Shown here: piece after piece, positions 48,205-60,575 of the stretch | How positions within the stretch are numbered: the first letter of the stretch is position 1 | Layout: every line of letters starts with the position of its first letter | Source of the DNA: Dermatemys mawii | Taxonomy: Eukaryota > Chordata > Testudines > Dermatemydidae | Direction: 5' to 3' | Length of the DNA: 64,000 nt | NCBI GenBank assembly: GCA_007922305.1 | Contig: ML677385.1 | Span: forward strand, 11,046,470 to 11,110,469 | Notes under the pieces: generated by a model | Database searches by the model: none | Told to the model about the DNA's origin: nothing | Seen by the model: the letters and a program-made list of their open reading frames with translations, nothing else | Made by a program: the position numbers and the translations under genes

Positions 48205-49060
48205 AGTGTGGGGTTCATACACCCCATCACACAGCTGTTGGTGTTGTATTCCTGAGGGCATCAGTTTTAGGAAGAAATCACCTGAGACACAGAGAGCTGT
48301 AAAGCAGCCATTTATTTTCCACACTCTGAATTAACCAAACCAGCCAAAACTGGCTGGGCTATCCCCTAATAATCAAACTCAGTTGCCACAGCAAAAACAA
48401 GGAGCTATTACCACGACAACCAAATACACAACAGTTGAGATTCCCTGTTGAGTCAGTCACAACTGGGGGACTCAGGACCCCTGGCAGGGGCAGAGCAACC
48501 AAGCAGTGTGTAGCCCGTGGGGCAGGGCAGAGCAAACATTCTTCTGTGTATCCCTGAGCCTCCTAACTGGGGGAGATAATTGGAGGGATCTGACCCTTTG
48601 AGCAGGACAGAGCAGTCATTCTGTAGCCCCTGGGGCAGGGCAAAACAAACAGTCTATATCTGGGCCCCCCAATAGCCACGCCTAGTGGTGTGTGTGTGTG
48701 TGTGTGTGTGTGTGGTGAGGAGCGGGGGTAGGGAACCTGGGTCACTTCTTACCATAAGGGCCATTCCATGCATATGCTCAGCTGGCAGTGGCTCGGTGAC
48801 CCCATCAATCTCCATGATCTGCTGGTCGTTCACAGCACAGTCTGGGTCCATGGCCCCAATGGCCTGGAGAGTCGACAGTTCCTCTGCAGGAGCCAGCTGC
48901 ACACATCCTGCCCCCTCCTCAGCCAGCCCCAAGTGCATCAGGCTGCCTCCTTTTATCTGTCTCCTCCAGCTGAAGCATGTGCGGCAGGTATGTGGCCTCC
49001 TGGGCCCACAGTGATTGGTCAGCTCCTGTTAGCTAGTGTGGGGTTGATACACCCTATGAC
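48205..49060. repeat. Unassigned 0.85-kb segment between 26-bp direct repeats
   Basis: AGTGTGGGGTTCATACACCC (48205) and AGTGTGGGGTTGATACACCC (49035) are direct repeats of 26 bp with three mismatches. Between them lie a C- and G-rich stretch with GCAGGGCAGAGCAAAC-like repeats, a GT microsatellite and a minus-strand open stretch (about 48930-48752). The terminal repeats suggest a mobile element, but no family was recognised. Confidence 0.45.
48688..48714. repeat. (GT)n microsatellite
   Basis: An uninterrupted GT run of 27 bases. Confidence 0.95.
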
Positions 49061-49064
49061 ATAT

Positions 49065-49214
49065 AGGTGCTGGAACTAGGGGTGCTGCGAGTGGGGCAGC
49101 ACCCACTGGTTTGAAATGGTTTCCATCATATACAGGACTACATATATCCCATCATTTACGGTTTTGTTCAATGGCATTCAGCACCCCCACTATAAAAGTT
49201 CGTCCAGCACCTAT
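49065..49214. mobile_element. hAT-like MITE, about 150 bp
   Basis: The inverted ends TAGGTGCTGGAAC and GTCCAGCACCTA enclose TGGGGCAGCACCCACTGG and CAGCACCCCCACTATAAAAG. Flanking duplications are worn. Confidence 0.65.
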
Positions 49215-49244
49215 GGCATCAAAAGGCTAAAAATGCATTACAAT

Positions 49245-52015
49245 ACACCTCCTGGCCTACTGCTAGAAGCTGCTTGTATAAAGAGCCCAGTGGTTGACCT
49301 GATTCCCTTCTCCCACATGGGGAGTGAGGGCTTCTCTCAGTTATCGTTTTTTTAGCTATTTGTCATCTCCTCTTTCCCAAAATAGACCACTCCAGATCTT
49401 TGGTCCACATCCAAGAGGATGATGAAAGGAAAAAAGTCTTTTGTACTTGGTATGGCCATTTTGAGTACCTTCTCATGCCTTTTGGTCTTTGTAACACCCC
49501 TGCCATGTTCCAGCACTGTGATCTTCTTGGATTATACTCTCTTTTCTGGTGGAATAAGTATGGATTCCTCAAAAAGCTCTGTGATTTTGACTTGAGCAAT
49601 ACCCAAGAGCATCTCTAATATCCAGTGCTTCCTAGACATACGCCAGCTTCTGTAGACTGTTCATCCAAGGGTTCTTGCAACAATCTTCCCAGTTACCCAG
49701 CTGCAACTGAAGAATTTAGCTTTCGCCTGGACACTGGAAGCCTAATTGGCTTTTGATTAGCTAAAGAAAGCGTTTACTTCTGCCTCCATCCTCGTACACC
49801 CAGATCCACCCACCACTGCCTCCGATTACACAACTGAGGCAGTGTTATCTCAGCGACATGAACTCTTGAATGACTTCCAGTCTTGTGCCTTATAGTCTAG
49901 GAAATTGACACCTGAGGATTAAAATTATGAAATCTATGACAAGATGGTACTGGCCATCAAAGCTGCATTTCAGGAGTGATAGCACCATCTACAAGGTCCG
50001 CACTTTTCAGTCCATGTGTTCACAGATCATAAAAACCTGGAACATCTCCACCCTGCCACACCCCTCAACCAATGGCAGGTACATTGGTCCTTTTTCTCTT
50101 TTAGATTCAACTTCACTATGACCTAAAGGCCAGAACCCGAAATGGCAAATGCGATGCATTATTCCACAGGGGTGGGTACCAAGATAAGGAGATAAACTTC
50201 CCAAACCTGCCTCTATATTAAAGCCCTGCTATTTTGTAAATGTGTTGGCCAACACCAATTTTTTGGTCCTTGTAAAGTCCTCACCATCCAACGATCCATT
50301 TATGGTGACATGGATGTCAGCCAATTCTGACCCAAACTTCTTAGTCCAAAAAAAGGTACTCTGGTTCAAGGACTGCATTTACATCTATAATACACCACCC
50401 CATCTAACCATACTCTGCTATGTCATGATTCCCCACTGGCAAGCCACTTTGAATACTGGAAGACAGCAAAGCTGATCTCTCTCAATTTTTGTGGCCAAAA
50501 CTATTCTCATCTATCAAATCCTTCTCATTCATCAAATCTCATGCTGTGGCCAGACAAAGACCTCTCCTTCCATACTAGACCTCTAGGTGCCTTGATCCTT
50601 CTTCCAACTGTACCCCAACCTTGGGCATTTATCTATCTCCCTACTTCTAGGGCAGCACAACTACACATGCTGATCTCTCCAAAATGGTGCACTTTGTACC
50701 TTGTCAGAAGAACTCCATTGCAGAAGTGATGGCTCATTTATTTTTCAACTATATCTTCAGGTACCATGGGTTACCAACTGGCATTACATCCAATCTTGGG
50801 CAACAATTTGACTTCTGCTTTTAGGGAGCATTGTTCAAACCCTACATATTTCCTCTGCTTATCACCTCCAGATGGATGGACAAACAGAATGGGTAAATCA
50901 AGTTTTAGTACAGTGATTTTCAAGCTTTTTTCATTTGCAGACCTCTAAAACATTTTAAATAGAGGTGTGGACCCCTTTGGAAATCTTAGACATACTCTGC
51001 AGACCCTCAGGAGTTTATGGAATGCAGGTCGAAAACCATTGTTCTAGAACAATACCTCTGTTGCTTCATTAACTATTGCCTTTGTGACTTGCCACTCTGA
51101 CATTTGACTTTCACCAGATTTGCTTACAATAACTCTGATCACAAATCAATCTGCCATAGTCCCTTCTATGCCAGTTATGGCTTCCACCCTCATTTCATAA
51201 ATCTGTACTGCTCTTCTCCCATGTCCATGTGGCCTCTGATTTGATTCAACATGTCCACTGCAGTCAAGAGGAATGAAAATCATACCTAAACTCTGCCAAG
51301 GAGGATTACAAACAATACACTTACCATCAACAAGACCATCCTGCCATGGCCATCAGAGACAGGGTATGACTGTCAACTCAACACTTGTATTTTCCTTGAC
51401 CCTCAAGGAAACTAGATGCTGTTATCTAGGCCCTTATGGAATCATTCAATAGATTAACCTGGTGGGCATTCAAGTCATCCCTGAACAAGAGCCTTTTTTA
51501 AATCATGTGCACTGATGAGTCATTCCTTTGCTAGGCTCCAGCCAGTCTAAAAGCCAGGAGCTGGTCTGATGACCCTCCGAGCGGGTATATAAGCTTCACA
51601 GGAGAAACAGCAGCAATTCTTGGCTTGGAATTCTCCCCTGCCTGATAATGGTAACAGATAGTGGTAATAGAACCACAAGCCTTAGTCTGCTCTAGACTTG
51701 CTCTTGCTTCAGCCATGTTCTTAGTCCTGCTCCAGCCTTGCTTCAATGCTGCTGTGGACTCCGGACTCCAGCTCTAATCCCCTGGTTTTGACCATTAGGC
51801 CAAACTGCCACATATCCGGCCATTAGGCCCCACATCCTCATCACAGTTTCTGACAGTGGCTTATACATCTGCTCTGAGAGTCACCAGACTACCTCCTGAT
51901 TTGTGGTTTGGTTGGAGTCTAGCACAAGAATAACTATTCAGTGCATGTGGCTTAATCAGGCTCGAGTTCAGGGATAACTCATAACCTTAGAGTTAGTGGG
52001 TTATAGATTGTTGTA
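49245..52015 (+). pseudogene. Ty3/gypsy retrotransposon copy, degraded pol
   Basis: Remnants appear in the order expected of Ty3/gypsy pol on the plus strand. A reverse transcriptase block has YGHFEYLLMPFGLCNTPAMF (about 49450-49510). An RNase H side has NYEIYDKMVLAIKAAF (about 49923) and FTDHKNLEHL (about 50020). The integrase has YHLQMDGQTEWVNQVL at 50860-50907. Frameshifts and stops are frequent, so no product is expected. A MITE sits in the integrase at 50911-51041. 51530-52015 includes GGGTATATAAGC and may be the LTR, but its ends are not defined. Confidence 0.8.
50911..51041. mobile_element. hAT MITE nested in the gypsy integrase, 131 bp
   Basis: The ends CAGTGATTTTCAAGC and GCAGGTCGAAAACCATTG are inverted. 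The flanks TTTTAGTA (50903-50910) and TTCTAGAA (51042-51049) are an 8-bp duplication with changes. Integrase homology stops at the left flank and resumes at the right one. Confidence 0.85.
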
Positions 52016-52066
52016 ATGAGACATAAATCTGGTGTCTTTATTAAGTTTATGATTATTACTGTAAGC

Positions 52067-52670
52067 CAGGTGTGTGCAAACTACGGCCTGCAGGACTGTC
52101 CTGCCCTGCCCCTGAGCTTCCAGACAGGGTGCTCCCTGCGGCACCTCCCCTGCTGTCCCCCCTCCGCTGGAGCCACACCACCACGTGGGCAGCACTTTGG
52201 GGAGCGGGGCTGCGCGCTCCTGCGGGACAGCGTGTCTGGCTGTGCGTGGCCACCAGACGCTGCTCTGAGTGGCATGGTAATGGGGCTGGGGGGTGAGTTG
52301 GATAAGGGGCAGGGAGGGCAGTCAGGAGATAGGGAGCAGGGGCAGTTGGATGGGGGTGGAGTTTTTTGGGGCGGCTGATCAAGGGATGGGAAACGGCAAG
52401 GGAGGGTTGGATAGGCATGGGAGTCCTGGGGGGTGGGTCTGTCAGGGGGCGGGGGTGTGGGTAGGGGTTAGGGCAGTCAGAGGACAGGGAGCGGGGTGGT
52501 TGGATGGTGGTGGGGTCCTGGGGGGCCAATTAGGGTGGGGGGGTCTCAGGAGGGGGCAGTCAGGGGAAAAAGAGCAGTGGGGCTTAGATAGGGGGTTGGA
52601 TCCCTAGAGGATGGTTAGTGGTGGAGTGTCTCTGGAAGGGGCAGTCAGGGGAAAGGAGCCTGGGGGCACC
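52067..52670. mobile_element. GC-rich hAT-type element, right end lost
   Basis: It starts CAGGTGTGTGCAAACTACGG, the end type of the elements at 1-359 and 3999-4909. A G-rich region (52280-52650) repeats GGGCAGTCAGGGGA-like blocks. The expected inverted end is missing on the right. Confidence 0.6.
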
Positions 52671-52689
52671 ATTTGACTTTTCCTCTCTC

Positions 52690-53286
52690 CACCATGTAAT
52701 AACAGAATTAGTTTAGACTCAACTGAAAGTCTTGTTACATGCTGCAGAGCTGAAATCACTGATATCTAGGTCTAAGTATTCGATCTGCTGTGGTACAGAG
52801 TCTCTGATGCAAGAGACTGCCCAGTGTGCACCAGCAGTAAGGCTCCCCCATTAACAGCTGAAATCACTAAGGACTGTAGTAAGTAGGGGGCCCTGAAGAC
52901 ATCTTAGCATGGGTGGTAGAGAGGCACAGCTGGTGGAGAGGTATGGCAAGCAGCCAGCAGGGTAGCTGGCAGAGAGTGCCAGAGCAGAGGCCCTCAGAGA
53001 GGGGCGGCGAGTGAGTGCCCAAGCAGTGGAGCAAGTAAGGTGCCTCTTTACTCCCTCCCTACCGAGGGTGGGAGGTGAACTCTGTAGATGCACCTCTGAA
53101 TGCTGGGGCTGCACTGGCCAAGGACAGCAACTGTGAGTGGGGTGCAGAGAAGGGGTGGGCACATTAAAGGGACTTTTGGGTTGCTGGAATTAAAAACCTG
53201 AGGGGAAAAGGACACTGCCCAACCTACTTGGTGGTGGGTCTTTTGCTCACGGTTTATGTTTATAAACTGTGTTTGAGTGTTTTCCC
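52690..53286 (+). repeat. LTR-like fragment
   Basis: GGTTTATGTTTATAAACTGT, then TTTGAGTGTTTTCCCC and TGCTGCATTATTTTCCTCC match what I know as the 3' part of a turtle ERV-type LTR. It is cut at the PLE fragment that follows. No internal genes lie next to it. Confidence 0.4.
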
Positions 53287-53960
53287 CAAATTAATGCTGC
53301 ATTATTTTCCTCCTCTTATTGGAGCGAGGCCACCATTGTGAGGGATGCTGGCATAGAGGGAGGTGGCATCCATACTGGCAAGAATGTTGTTCTGAGGAAG
53401 GCTGATAATGTTGTGGAGTTTCTGGAGGAAGTCTATTGTGTCCTGGAGAAAACTATCCCTTTGTGTGGTGAATGGTTTGAGGATGGTTTCTATGAGTCCT
53501 GATATGCCTTCAGTAGGAGTGCTGTGGCCAGATATCACGACTCTGTCTGAGGTTTCCTTGTCTGTTATCTTGGGCAGTGTGTAGCACATCCCTGGGGTGG
53601 GTTTGTGTGGGGATGAGGTTGTAGAGTTTCTCATGGAGTTGTTTGGGGAAGTTTTGATGGTATTCTTAAATTGCTGGGTGAACCAAAGTATGGGGTCTTC
53701 CCTGAATTTGGAGTCGGAGTGTTGGCCGCATTGTTGTGGTCATCACAGCTGAGGATGACAGTGGTGCCCCTTTTGTATGCTGATATGATCATTATCTGGT
53801 GGATGGATTACAGGGACTGGAAATATTGTGGCAGATGTGATGTTTGTCAAGTATTTCACAGTCAATTATTTTCCTGAAGCAATCAGTGTACTGATCAAGT
53901 GTGTGGTTTGGTCCACTATGTAGGTATCCTGTCAGATGATTCTTTTTTTTCTTATGAGTG
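53287..53960 (-). pseudogene. Penelope-like element reverse transcriptase fragment
   Basis: On the minus strand, 53634-53302 is an open stretch with RVVISGHSTPTEGISGLIET, then DTIDFLQKLHNI and NNILASMDATSLYASIPH. The last block is the RT catalytic motif A region in PLE style (D then SLY-x-x-IPH). Upstream, to about 53960, further decayed PLE coding sequence can be followed through frameshifts. Only part of the RT is left. It may or may not be the same family as the endonuclease copies in GK intron 1. Confidence 0.82.
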
Positions 53961-56479
53961 TCAGTGGTGACATAACAGTGTCGATGGTGTTGGCTTTGTT
54001 ATGAAATAATTCTTTGCGATGGAGTCAGTTAGTCAAAAGAATTATTTCACAACAAATATGACAAAGTTGGCTGTGAAAGCAAATATTAAGAGCCATCTAA
54101 ACAAATTTCTAGTGAGTACTGAGTAGAAGCCTGGTACAATGACACAGGGAGTAGAGACTGACAAAAATTTTCAGACAGATGCTTTATTTGCCAAAAAATG
54201 CAGTTTCAGGTTGTCACAAATTCAATGAGTAACTTCAGACAAAATTTTTGTTTCAAGCTACAGTCACAAGGAGAATAAAACACACATTCACAAAATCCAG
54301 GGGGTAAAAAACCATAATCTAGTAGAAGAGAAGCAGATTGCTTTCATCTCAGCAAAATCTAGGAATTCTAATTAAATCCTGCTCTTCCTAACTGATTCTT
54401 CTCACTTGACCCAAGTAAAGGGCAAAATGTGACTGTACCAGGCTTGTCCAAGCATGTGGCAGTGTAAATTAAGGCATAGATGTCAGCTGTCAACACATCT
54501 TTCCATGCTGGCTCTTACTGCCAGTGAGAGTCCAGCGGCTTGAATCCAAATATTTGACATCCCACATAGATTTGAACCAATTTTGTATTCTTGTAGACAG
54601 ATCTGAAGGACCATATTCCAACTCATAGTGCACATTATTCCAAGACAGATGCACTGATGCATACCCACATTCTGGGTCATTGGTCTCATGCCTTTCTGTG
54701 CCCTGCTGAGAGCATGAATAATGTGTGTTAGAGTGCACTTGTTGGCACAGAGGTTCTGTTAGGGTCAGGAGGCACCCACAAATGGATCATACCCCAAATG
54801 CTAAGGCCACACCTTAAAATGACCTTTTATAGTTCCTGTCATAAAGAATATGCAGGAGCTTCTCTGTGGATGTAGGGGAAGTCAAGATTAGAGTGGAAAA
54901 CTTCCACTCCATGCTCCCTGTGCTCGGTTTTTTTCTAGGTGCAGCATTCTGCCAGCATTTGGCCAGAAGTGTTGAAACATGACACTGTAATTGTTGCGTT
55001 GAAATTTTTAGCTGTGTTGTAGTATGTAGGTGGTTTACTTTTGAATTAGTACTAAGGAATTGTTTGCCGCAGGATGACCATTTACACAAAGGGTCTGTCA
55101 TACATCGTTCAGTCTTTGCATTATTCTTGTGGCCAAAAGCAAATCTTAAATTAAATTAATTCAAATTTAAGAAGTAGAATATGTTGGACTATCCTGAGTG
55201 CTTCTTTGCTTAATTCAATAAACCCTTGTATGTAAAGTAATTAATAGTCATATAACTAAAGAAAAAAAAAGGAAGATCAGGCAAAAATAATATATTAAAG
55301 GAATCTAATAGAAAATCAACATTTCTGGAAAACTAGAATAAATAAATACTGGAGAAATAAGTACTTATGGGCAGGGTCTTGGGTATTGCCTCACAACTCA
55401 TATCTATAAGACATTTTATCTCCTGGTTTGCAGGCCAAAATTGTTGCCATTTACTATAAAATCCATTTTCAAATTGTATGTAGAAACTAAAACCTCTTAT
55501 GCTACCAAATCAGCTCATAGTACTATGCAGAACCACAAACTATCTGCAAAATCAAAGAAGGGTGTGTGCTGTCTTTGGAAATGTGAGAGGAGTCAAGGCA
55601 AAGCCAAAACTTCTTCAAGCCCTGTAAATCAAAGCTACTACTGAAAACTGCAAATTCTGTAAAGGTGCAGGGAAGCTTTTAAGAGGTAGGGGAGAGGAAG
55701 GAACATTCCTGTGTTTTATGTATAATGAGAGGGGCTCATAGGATCTGAGAATATTATATGTTAATTGTGAAGAAGATGCTTCTCTACCTGCAAGATTTTC
55801 TTCATGGTTTTAGGGCATTTGCTTTTTTATGGGAAGAACCTGCATGTGGGGTGTGGGGGTGGGGAGTTCTCAGTGTTGACTTGTGGATTTTGCTATATGT
55901 TTTCCCATATGGATGTGGAGTTTGTGTGCTCCATGGCAGAAGTTGTTCAATCCCTGAACTCTCATATCTCAGGGGGTTGGCAGGAGGCAGTGAGCATCTT
56001 TGTGGATGTCCTTTGCCCCTGTGTTGCTGCTTGATCCCTGGCAGGTAGGGCTGCTGCAGGAATAGTGCTACTGGGCACTTCACTTCACTCCCCACAACGT
56101 CCCCAGAAGAAGTTTCCACAGCACTGAGGGACAGCAGCCCAAATTAATATCGTTTCAAGTTGTGTAAACTTCCACTGTTTTTCCTCTTTAGGTTTGGAGA
56201 CCGAAACCCATGCCCGCTCCCCTCCCTCCAAACTCCACACAGTTGAGACACTGCAGAGCTACTACAGAAGCACAACCTAGGGCTTGTGAGTAGCTCTGGA
56301 AAATGTTAGTTACCTGTCAGTTACTACATATGGGGTTTGTACATTTGAATATTCTACTTTAAAACTATACTTGTGCAGTCTCAGCATTGATGGCAGATCT
56401 TTTAGGTTTGTAAGGAAGACCGATGGCTTAAGAAAATAATACAAACCAAGGAGGAAGGATGGCCTTGTGACTGAGACAC
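53961..56479. other. Intergenic DNA without a recognised gene
   Basis: An imperfect hairpin, GAAATAATTCTTTG with CAAAAGAATTATTTC, lies near 54003-54051. Two minus-strand open stretches (54814-55101 and 54483-54738) were not matched to a known protein. Confidence 0.45.
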
Positions 56480-56850
56480 AGGATTTTGAGTCAAGAGGGA
56501 TGGTTCAATTCTGTCTTGCATGATCTTAGGCTCTTAAACTCTCCATGCCTCAACTTCCTCATCTGGAAAATGGGAATAATCAGACATTCTTCCTAGCAAG
56601 TGTAGTCAATTATTTTTTGGAAAGGTCTACATTTTTTGGGCAAGGTCTAGTAAAGGTCCAGATTCCAGAGAAAATAATAATAAAAAAAATAAGAATAGTG
56701 ATAATAAGTAAATAAATGATTTTGGGGTCCATTTTATAGGATCTGGTGGTCCGGATTTGGCTCCCAGTTCAGCTATTGACTACCTCTGCCTCATAGTGCT
56801 GTTGTGAGACTAAATTACTTACCATTGCTAAAGAGAATCAGGATACATGG
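56480..56850 (+). repeat. MIR-like fragment(s)
   Basis: CTCAACTTCCTCATCTGGAA with AATGGGAATAATCAG, and later TGCCTCATAGTGCTGTTGTG with GAGACTAAATTACTTA, are MIR-type sequences in the plus sense. Confidence 0.6.
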
Positions 56851-59329
56851 CTGGAAAGAACTAAAAAAGTTCAAAGGAAACACTGTAAAATTCTTAAGGT
56901 AAATTCAATAATGCAGTGCAAATAGACACATAGGTCCAAGTGCTCTGAAAGTAATGAAATTCAATGAGAACTGAGCCTCTAACTCCCTCTAAATTCACCA
57001 CTCATTAGTGTTCAAAGACAGAAAGAATAAAGTGGGGAAACTCATTTAATTCTTCAGGGAAGGACTATGTTCTGCATAATAGGAGAGGAAAGAGACATAG
57101 GTCACTCAGAGTAGGTTTGACTGAGCCCTCAGATAAGTAATTCTTCCTTCCTACCTATCCCTGGTTTTCATCTTTATGTGATTATGCAAATTATCTTTAT
57201 ATGGCTGATTCATTTTATCTTTGTTATTACAGCAGGAAAAAGGACTTTGCCAGCATACTAAGCTCCCGCTGTAGCACAAATGGAAATGACCAGTTCTCAG
57301 TGCCTCTAACCCCAGGCTTTCTTTGGACAAAGCTATTTAGAGACCATGGTGTTTGCTATCCATTTCTTTAGGAAGACAACCATATTTCCTTCCCTTCTTA
57401 GAAGCTCCACCATCTGTTCTTTGTTCTGTGTTAGTAAGTGTGTGGAGGTGTTTTTTAAAAGAATGTCTGGTAAAAGGTGGAGGGTGGCATTTAATAGAGA
57501 AAAGGAAAAGTAAGGCTCAAGCAAAGAATAGTTGGAAAATGTACCAGCATCTCTCATTCATATGCTGTCCTCTTTTGCTACTGCTAAGGGAAATCAAGCA
57601 AAAAAGGGTTTATTTACTGAAATAAAATTCCACTTTAATTGCCATATTATCAGTCAGTGAACTGATAAAGAACTGTATTTCTTCATAGCAAATGTCTGAG
57701 TTATATCCTGTTAGTCATTTACCACAAAACCTATGATAAGTGAACAGTAACTGGATGAAATGCTATGCTTTTAAAATGAGCATGGTGAAATTTTCTTTAA
57801 AAAAAATGTATAAAAACAACAATGCTCTTCCGTGGAGCTGTTTTTTCTGTTTTCTTTTCTTTTTGTTTTCTTCTATCCACACTGATGAAAGTTTCTCCCT
57901 GTATTGTGCTGCAGAAATTTTAAAAAGAACTGAGGTCATCACCTTTTCTTGCAACAAGGCTTAGACTTACCTAAAAGTAACGTTGGGTTTCCCTGCATCT
58001 GCCCACAGGCATCAACTAGTGTAATAATGTCTATTGCATCTTATCACAAAGTTGGCAAAACATTTTGATCAGCAGACCTTCAGATAGTAATTATTTTAAC
58101 CTGACCTGACCTGTCCTGTCCTGGAAGGCTATTTCATGCCTTCACTGATCAATTAGTGGTCACTGCAGATATCCATTTAAGGGACTCTTTCTGCTAGAAT
58201 CTTTCCTTGGTAATCTGTACTTCATTTATTGCAGGGAATTCTGGGTCTGTTCTTTCATCATATAGGGTATGACCTCTGCTTCCTCATGAGGAGCAGTAAT
58301 GAGAAATATACAAACAATAGTTTGATTAGTTCAGAAGCACTTGACTATTGTAAGAGACAGTTTGTAGGATCCTGGAAATAAAAAGCTTATCATATTAAAG
58401 AGAAGTGTTAGATAAGATTGAGCCTTCTGCTAGTTTTCCAGAAACCATGTTTTGTTTTCTATCTTACTGCTTTAGTCAATTGAATTCAGCCTTTTCACAA
58501 TCCAAAAGCAAGTAGAGTGCATTTTTCCATGGGCTCTGTTCCTTGCACTCTCTTCGAGTTTAACTCCACAGAAGCCTGGCAGAGAGAGTTTGTACAGTGC
58601 ATCATTTCACATACATTGTTTTATAATAGGTGGATATTGCCAAAAATGATGTGCAAGTAAAACTGATTGTGATTAACAGCAATATTAAAAAGGGTATGAA
58701 TTATTGTAAACACCAGCAGCTCTCTGCTCTCTGGCTCAGGTCAGAATTGAAAATGAGTCTGGTGATTTTCATCCTAAACTCTAGCCAAAATGAGTGCATA
58801 AATAATTTTTTTTTAAAAAAAAAAATAAAATCTGGGACTGAAGTAGTAGGGACTGACACATCAGGAACAAGAAACATTAGCAGAGCTGTGTGAAAACCCC
58901 GAGGCTATCACTATCTCAGGCAAATTTTATTAATCCTTTGATGGCCTGAGCTCGAAATTCACATACAACTAATACAAATTAAATAATGCAGAATAAATGA
59001 GTAGGATTTCAGGCTAGAGCAATCACATATCTACAGTGGGCTCCAAAAGCAAAATGGAGTTCAACATTGCAGGGTAGGTTATTTTATAGCAGCCGACAGC
59101 ATCTTTTATAGAAATATATTATTTTATAAAAACATTTAAAAATACATTACCAACATTCTTTCCCAAGCCTCTGCTGTTCCACTATAGGGTGGCTATGGTC
59201 TTGCTGAACCTGCAGTATGATCTCTTATCATCTCACGAGCGTTTGGAAATTTAGAAGTGCCTACTATTTTAGAGTCTATTGATCTACCTTAGTTACTTAC
59301 GTGATCCCCATATTATCTAAATGCCTCAC
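56851..59329. other. Intergenic DNA, nothing recognised
   Basis: AT-rich, with an A/T-run at 58807-58825. No gene or clear transposon is seen. Confidence 0.5.
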
Positions 59330-59590
59330 AATCTTTAATGTATAATCCCTGTGAGGTAAGGAAATGCTAATATCCCTATTTTACAGATAAGAAATCAAGA
59401 CACTGAGAGACTAAGGCTGAGATCCTCAAAAGTATTTAGGCACCTCATTCCCACTGACCTCTGAGACTGAGGTCACACTTGCCGAGTGACTTGCCGAAGG
59501 TCACACACAGCCTGTGGTGGTGGAGCAGGGAAATGAACCAGGCTCTCTTAAGTCCAAGACTAGTGCTTGAACCACTGGACAGTGCTGCAG
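59330..59590 (-). repeat. MIR/L2-like fragment, antisense
   Basis: ATTTTACAGATAAGAAATCA, then AGGTCACACACAGCCTG and CTTGAACCACTGGACAG are the reverse sense of MIR-type repeats. Confidence 0.6.
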
Positions 59591-60245
59591 TGCACTGAGC
59601 CCCCTCAACTCCCATTAACATTAAAGGGAGATGACGTGCACAACCACTCAGGAATGAATCTTTATAGTGGTCACTATTTGTAGGATTACAGTCTCGTGTC
59701 CTTAAACTTCTCCCGCTGACCTAATCCCAGTCCCTGAGAAATGTTTGACAATACTTCTATTGACCCCCATTGGAGCAGGATTGAACCATCTAATATTATA
59801 CTCTGTAGGTTTGCTGTGTTTATTTTTTAATAGAATAGTGAATAAATTCAAAAACCAAGAATATCCATTAGGGACTTCTCTCCACCTAATCCATCAAGAA
59901 TACAAACAAACAATCTAGCAAGAAGTTCTGGAGATCTCATTAATGGCTAGACCGTGGTCCAGATGTTGTCAGCAAAAAACAAGATGAAATTATGTTCGCT
60001 CTTTACAAAACAATACAAAATTATTTGAATTTCACAGATCATGAGTTATTCCTCCAAAGGGTGAACTTCACCCTGTGCCTCAAGTGGCACATCAGCCTCA
60101 TGCAGGCTCTTTGCACGTGGGTGCCTTTCACACACTACAATAACATGAGGGTTCATCCATATTACAGTCTTGTGACCATGTTCTTTGCTCTTTGAGTAGT
60201 TTCAAATGTTTTCTTTTACACATTACATAGTAGAGCTACCAGTCT

Positions 60246-60474
60246 AAGGCTATGTCTACACTAGGGACCTTACAGTGGTACAGCTGTACTGCTGCACTTG
60301 TGCTGCTGTAAGATCTCCTGTGTAGCTGCTCTATGCTGGTGGGAGAGAACCCTCCCATTGGCATAGCTAAACCACCCCCAATGAGCGGCGGTAGCTATGT
60401 TGGCAGGAGACGCTCTTCCGCCGACATAGCGCTATTCACAATGGCGCTTTTGTTGGTGAAACTTATGTCAGTCG

Positions 60475-60511
<37 letters not shown>

Positions 60512-60575
60512 CATGTTTTTCACACCCCCACACTGACAAAAGTTTTGCTGACTAAAGTGTTAGCATAGACAAGCC
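60246..60575. mobile_element. MITE of the GTCTACACT type, about 330 bp
   Basis: The left end GGCTATGTCTACACTAGGG and right end GTGTTAGCATAGACAAGCC are inverted. The interior has CCGCCGACATAGCGC and a GT/GC microsatellite. It is probably Harbinger- or hAT-related and is non-coding. Confidence 0.65.
60477..60511. repeat. (GT)n(GC)n alternating purine-pyrimidine run
   Basis: A run of GT of about 29 bases passes directly into GCGCGC. Confidence 0.95.

Larger units (their letters stand above)
44901..49064. other. Intergenic DNA upstream of GK
   Basis: No gene is recognised. It contains the small elements at 45424, 46641 and 48205. The remainder is AT-rich with short, unconserved open frames. Confidence 0.55.
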
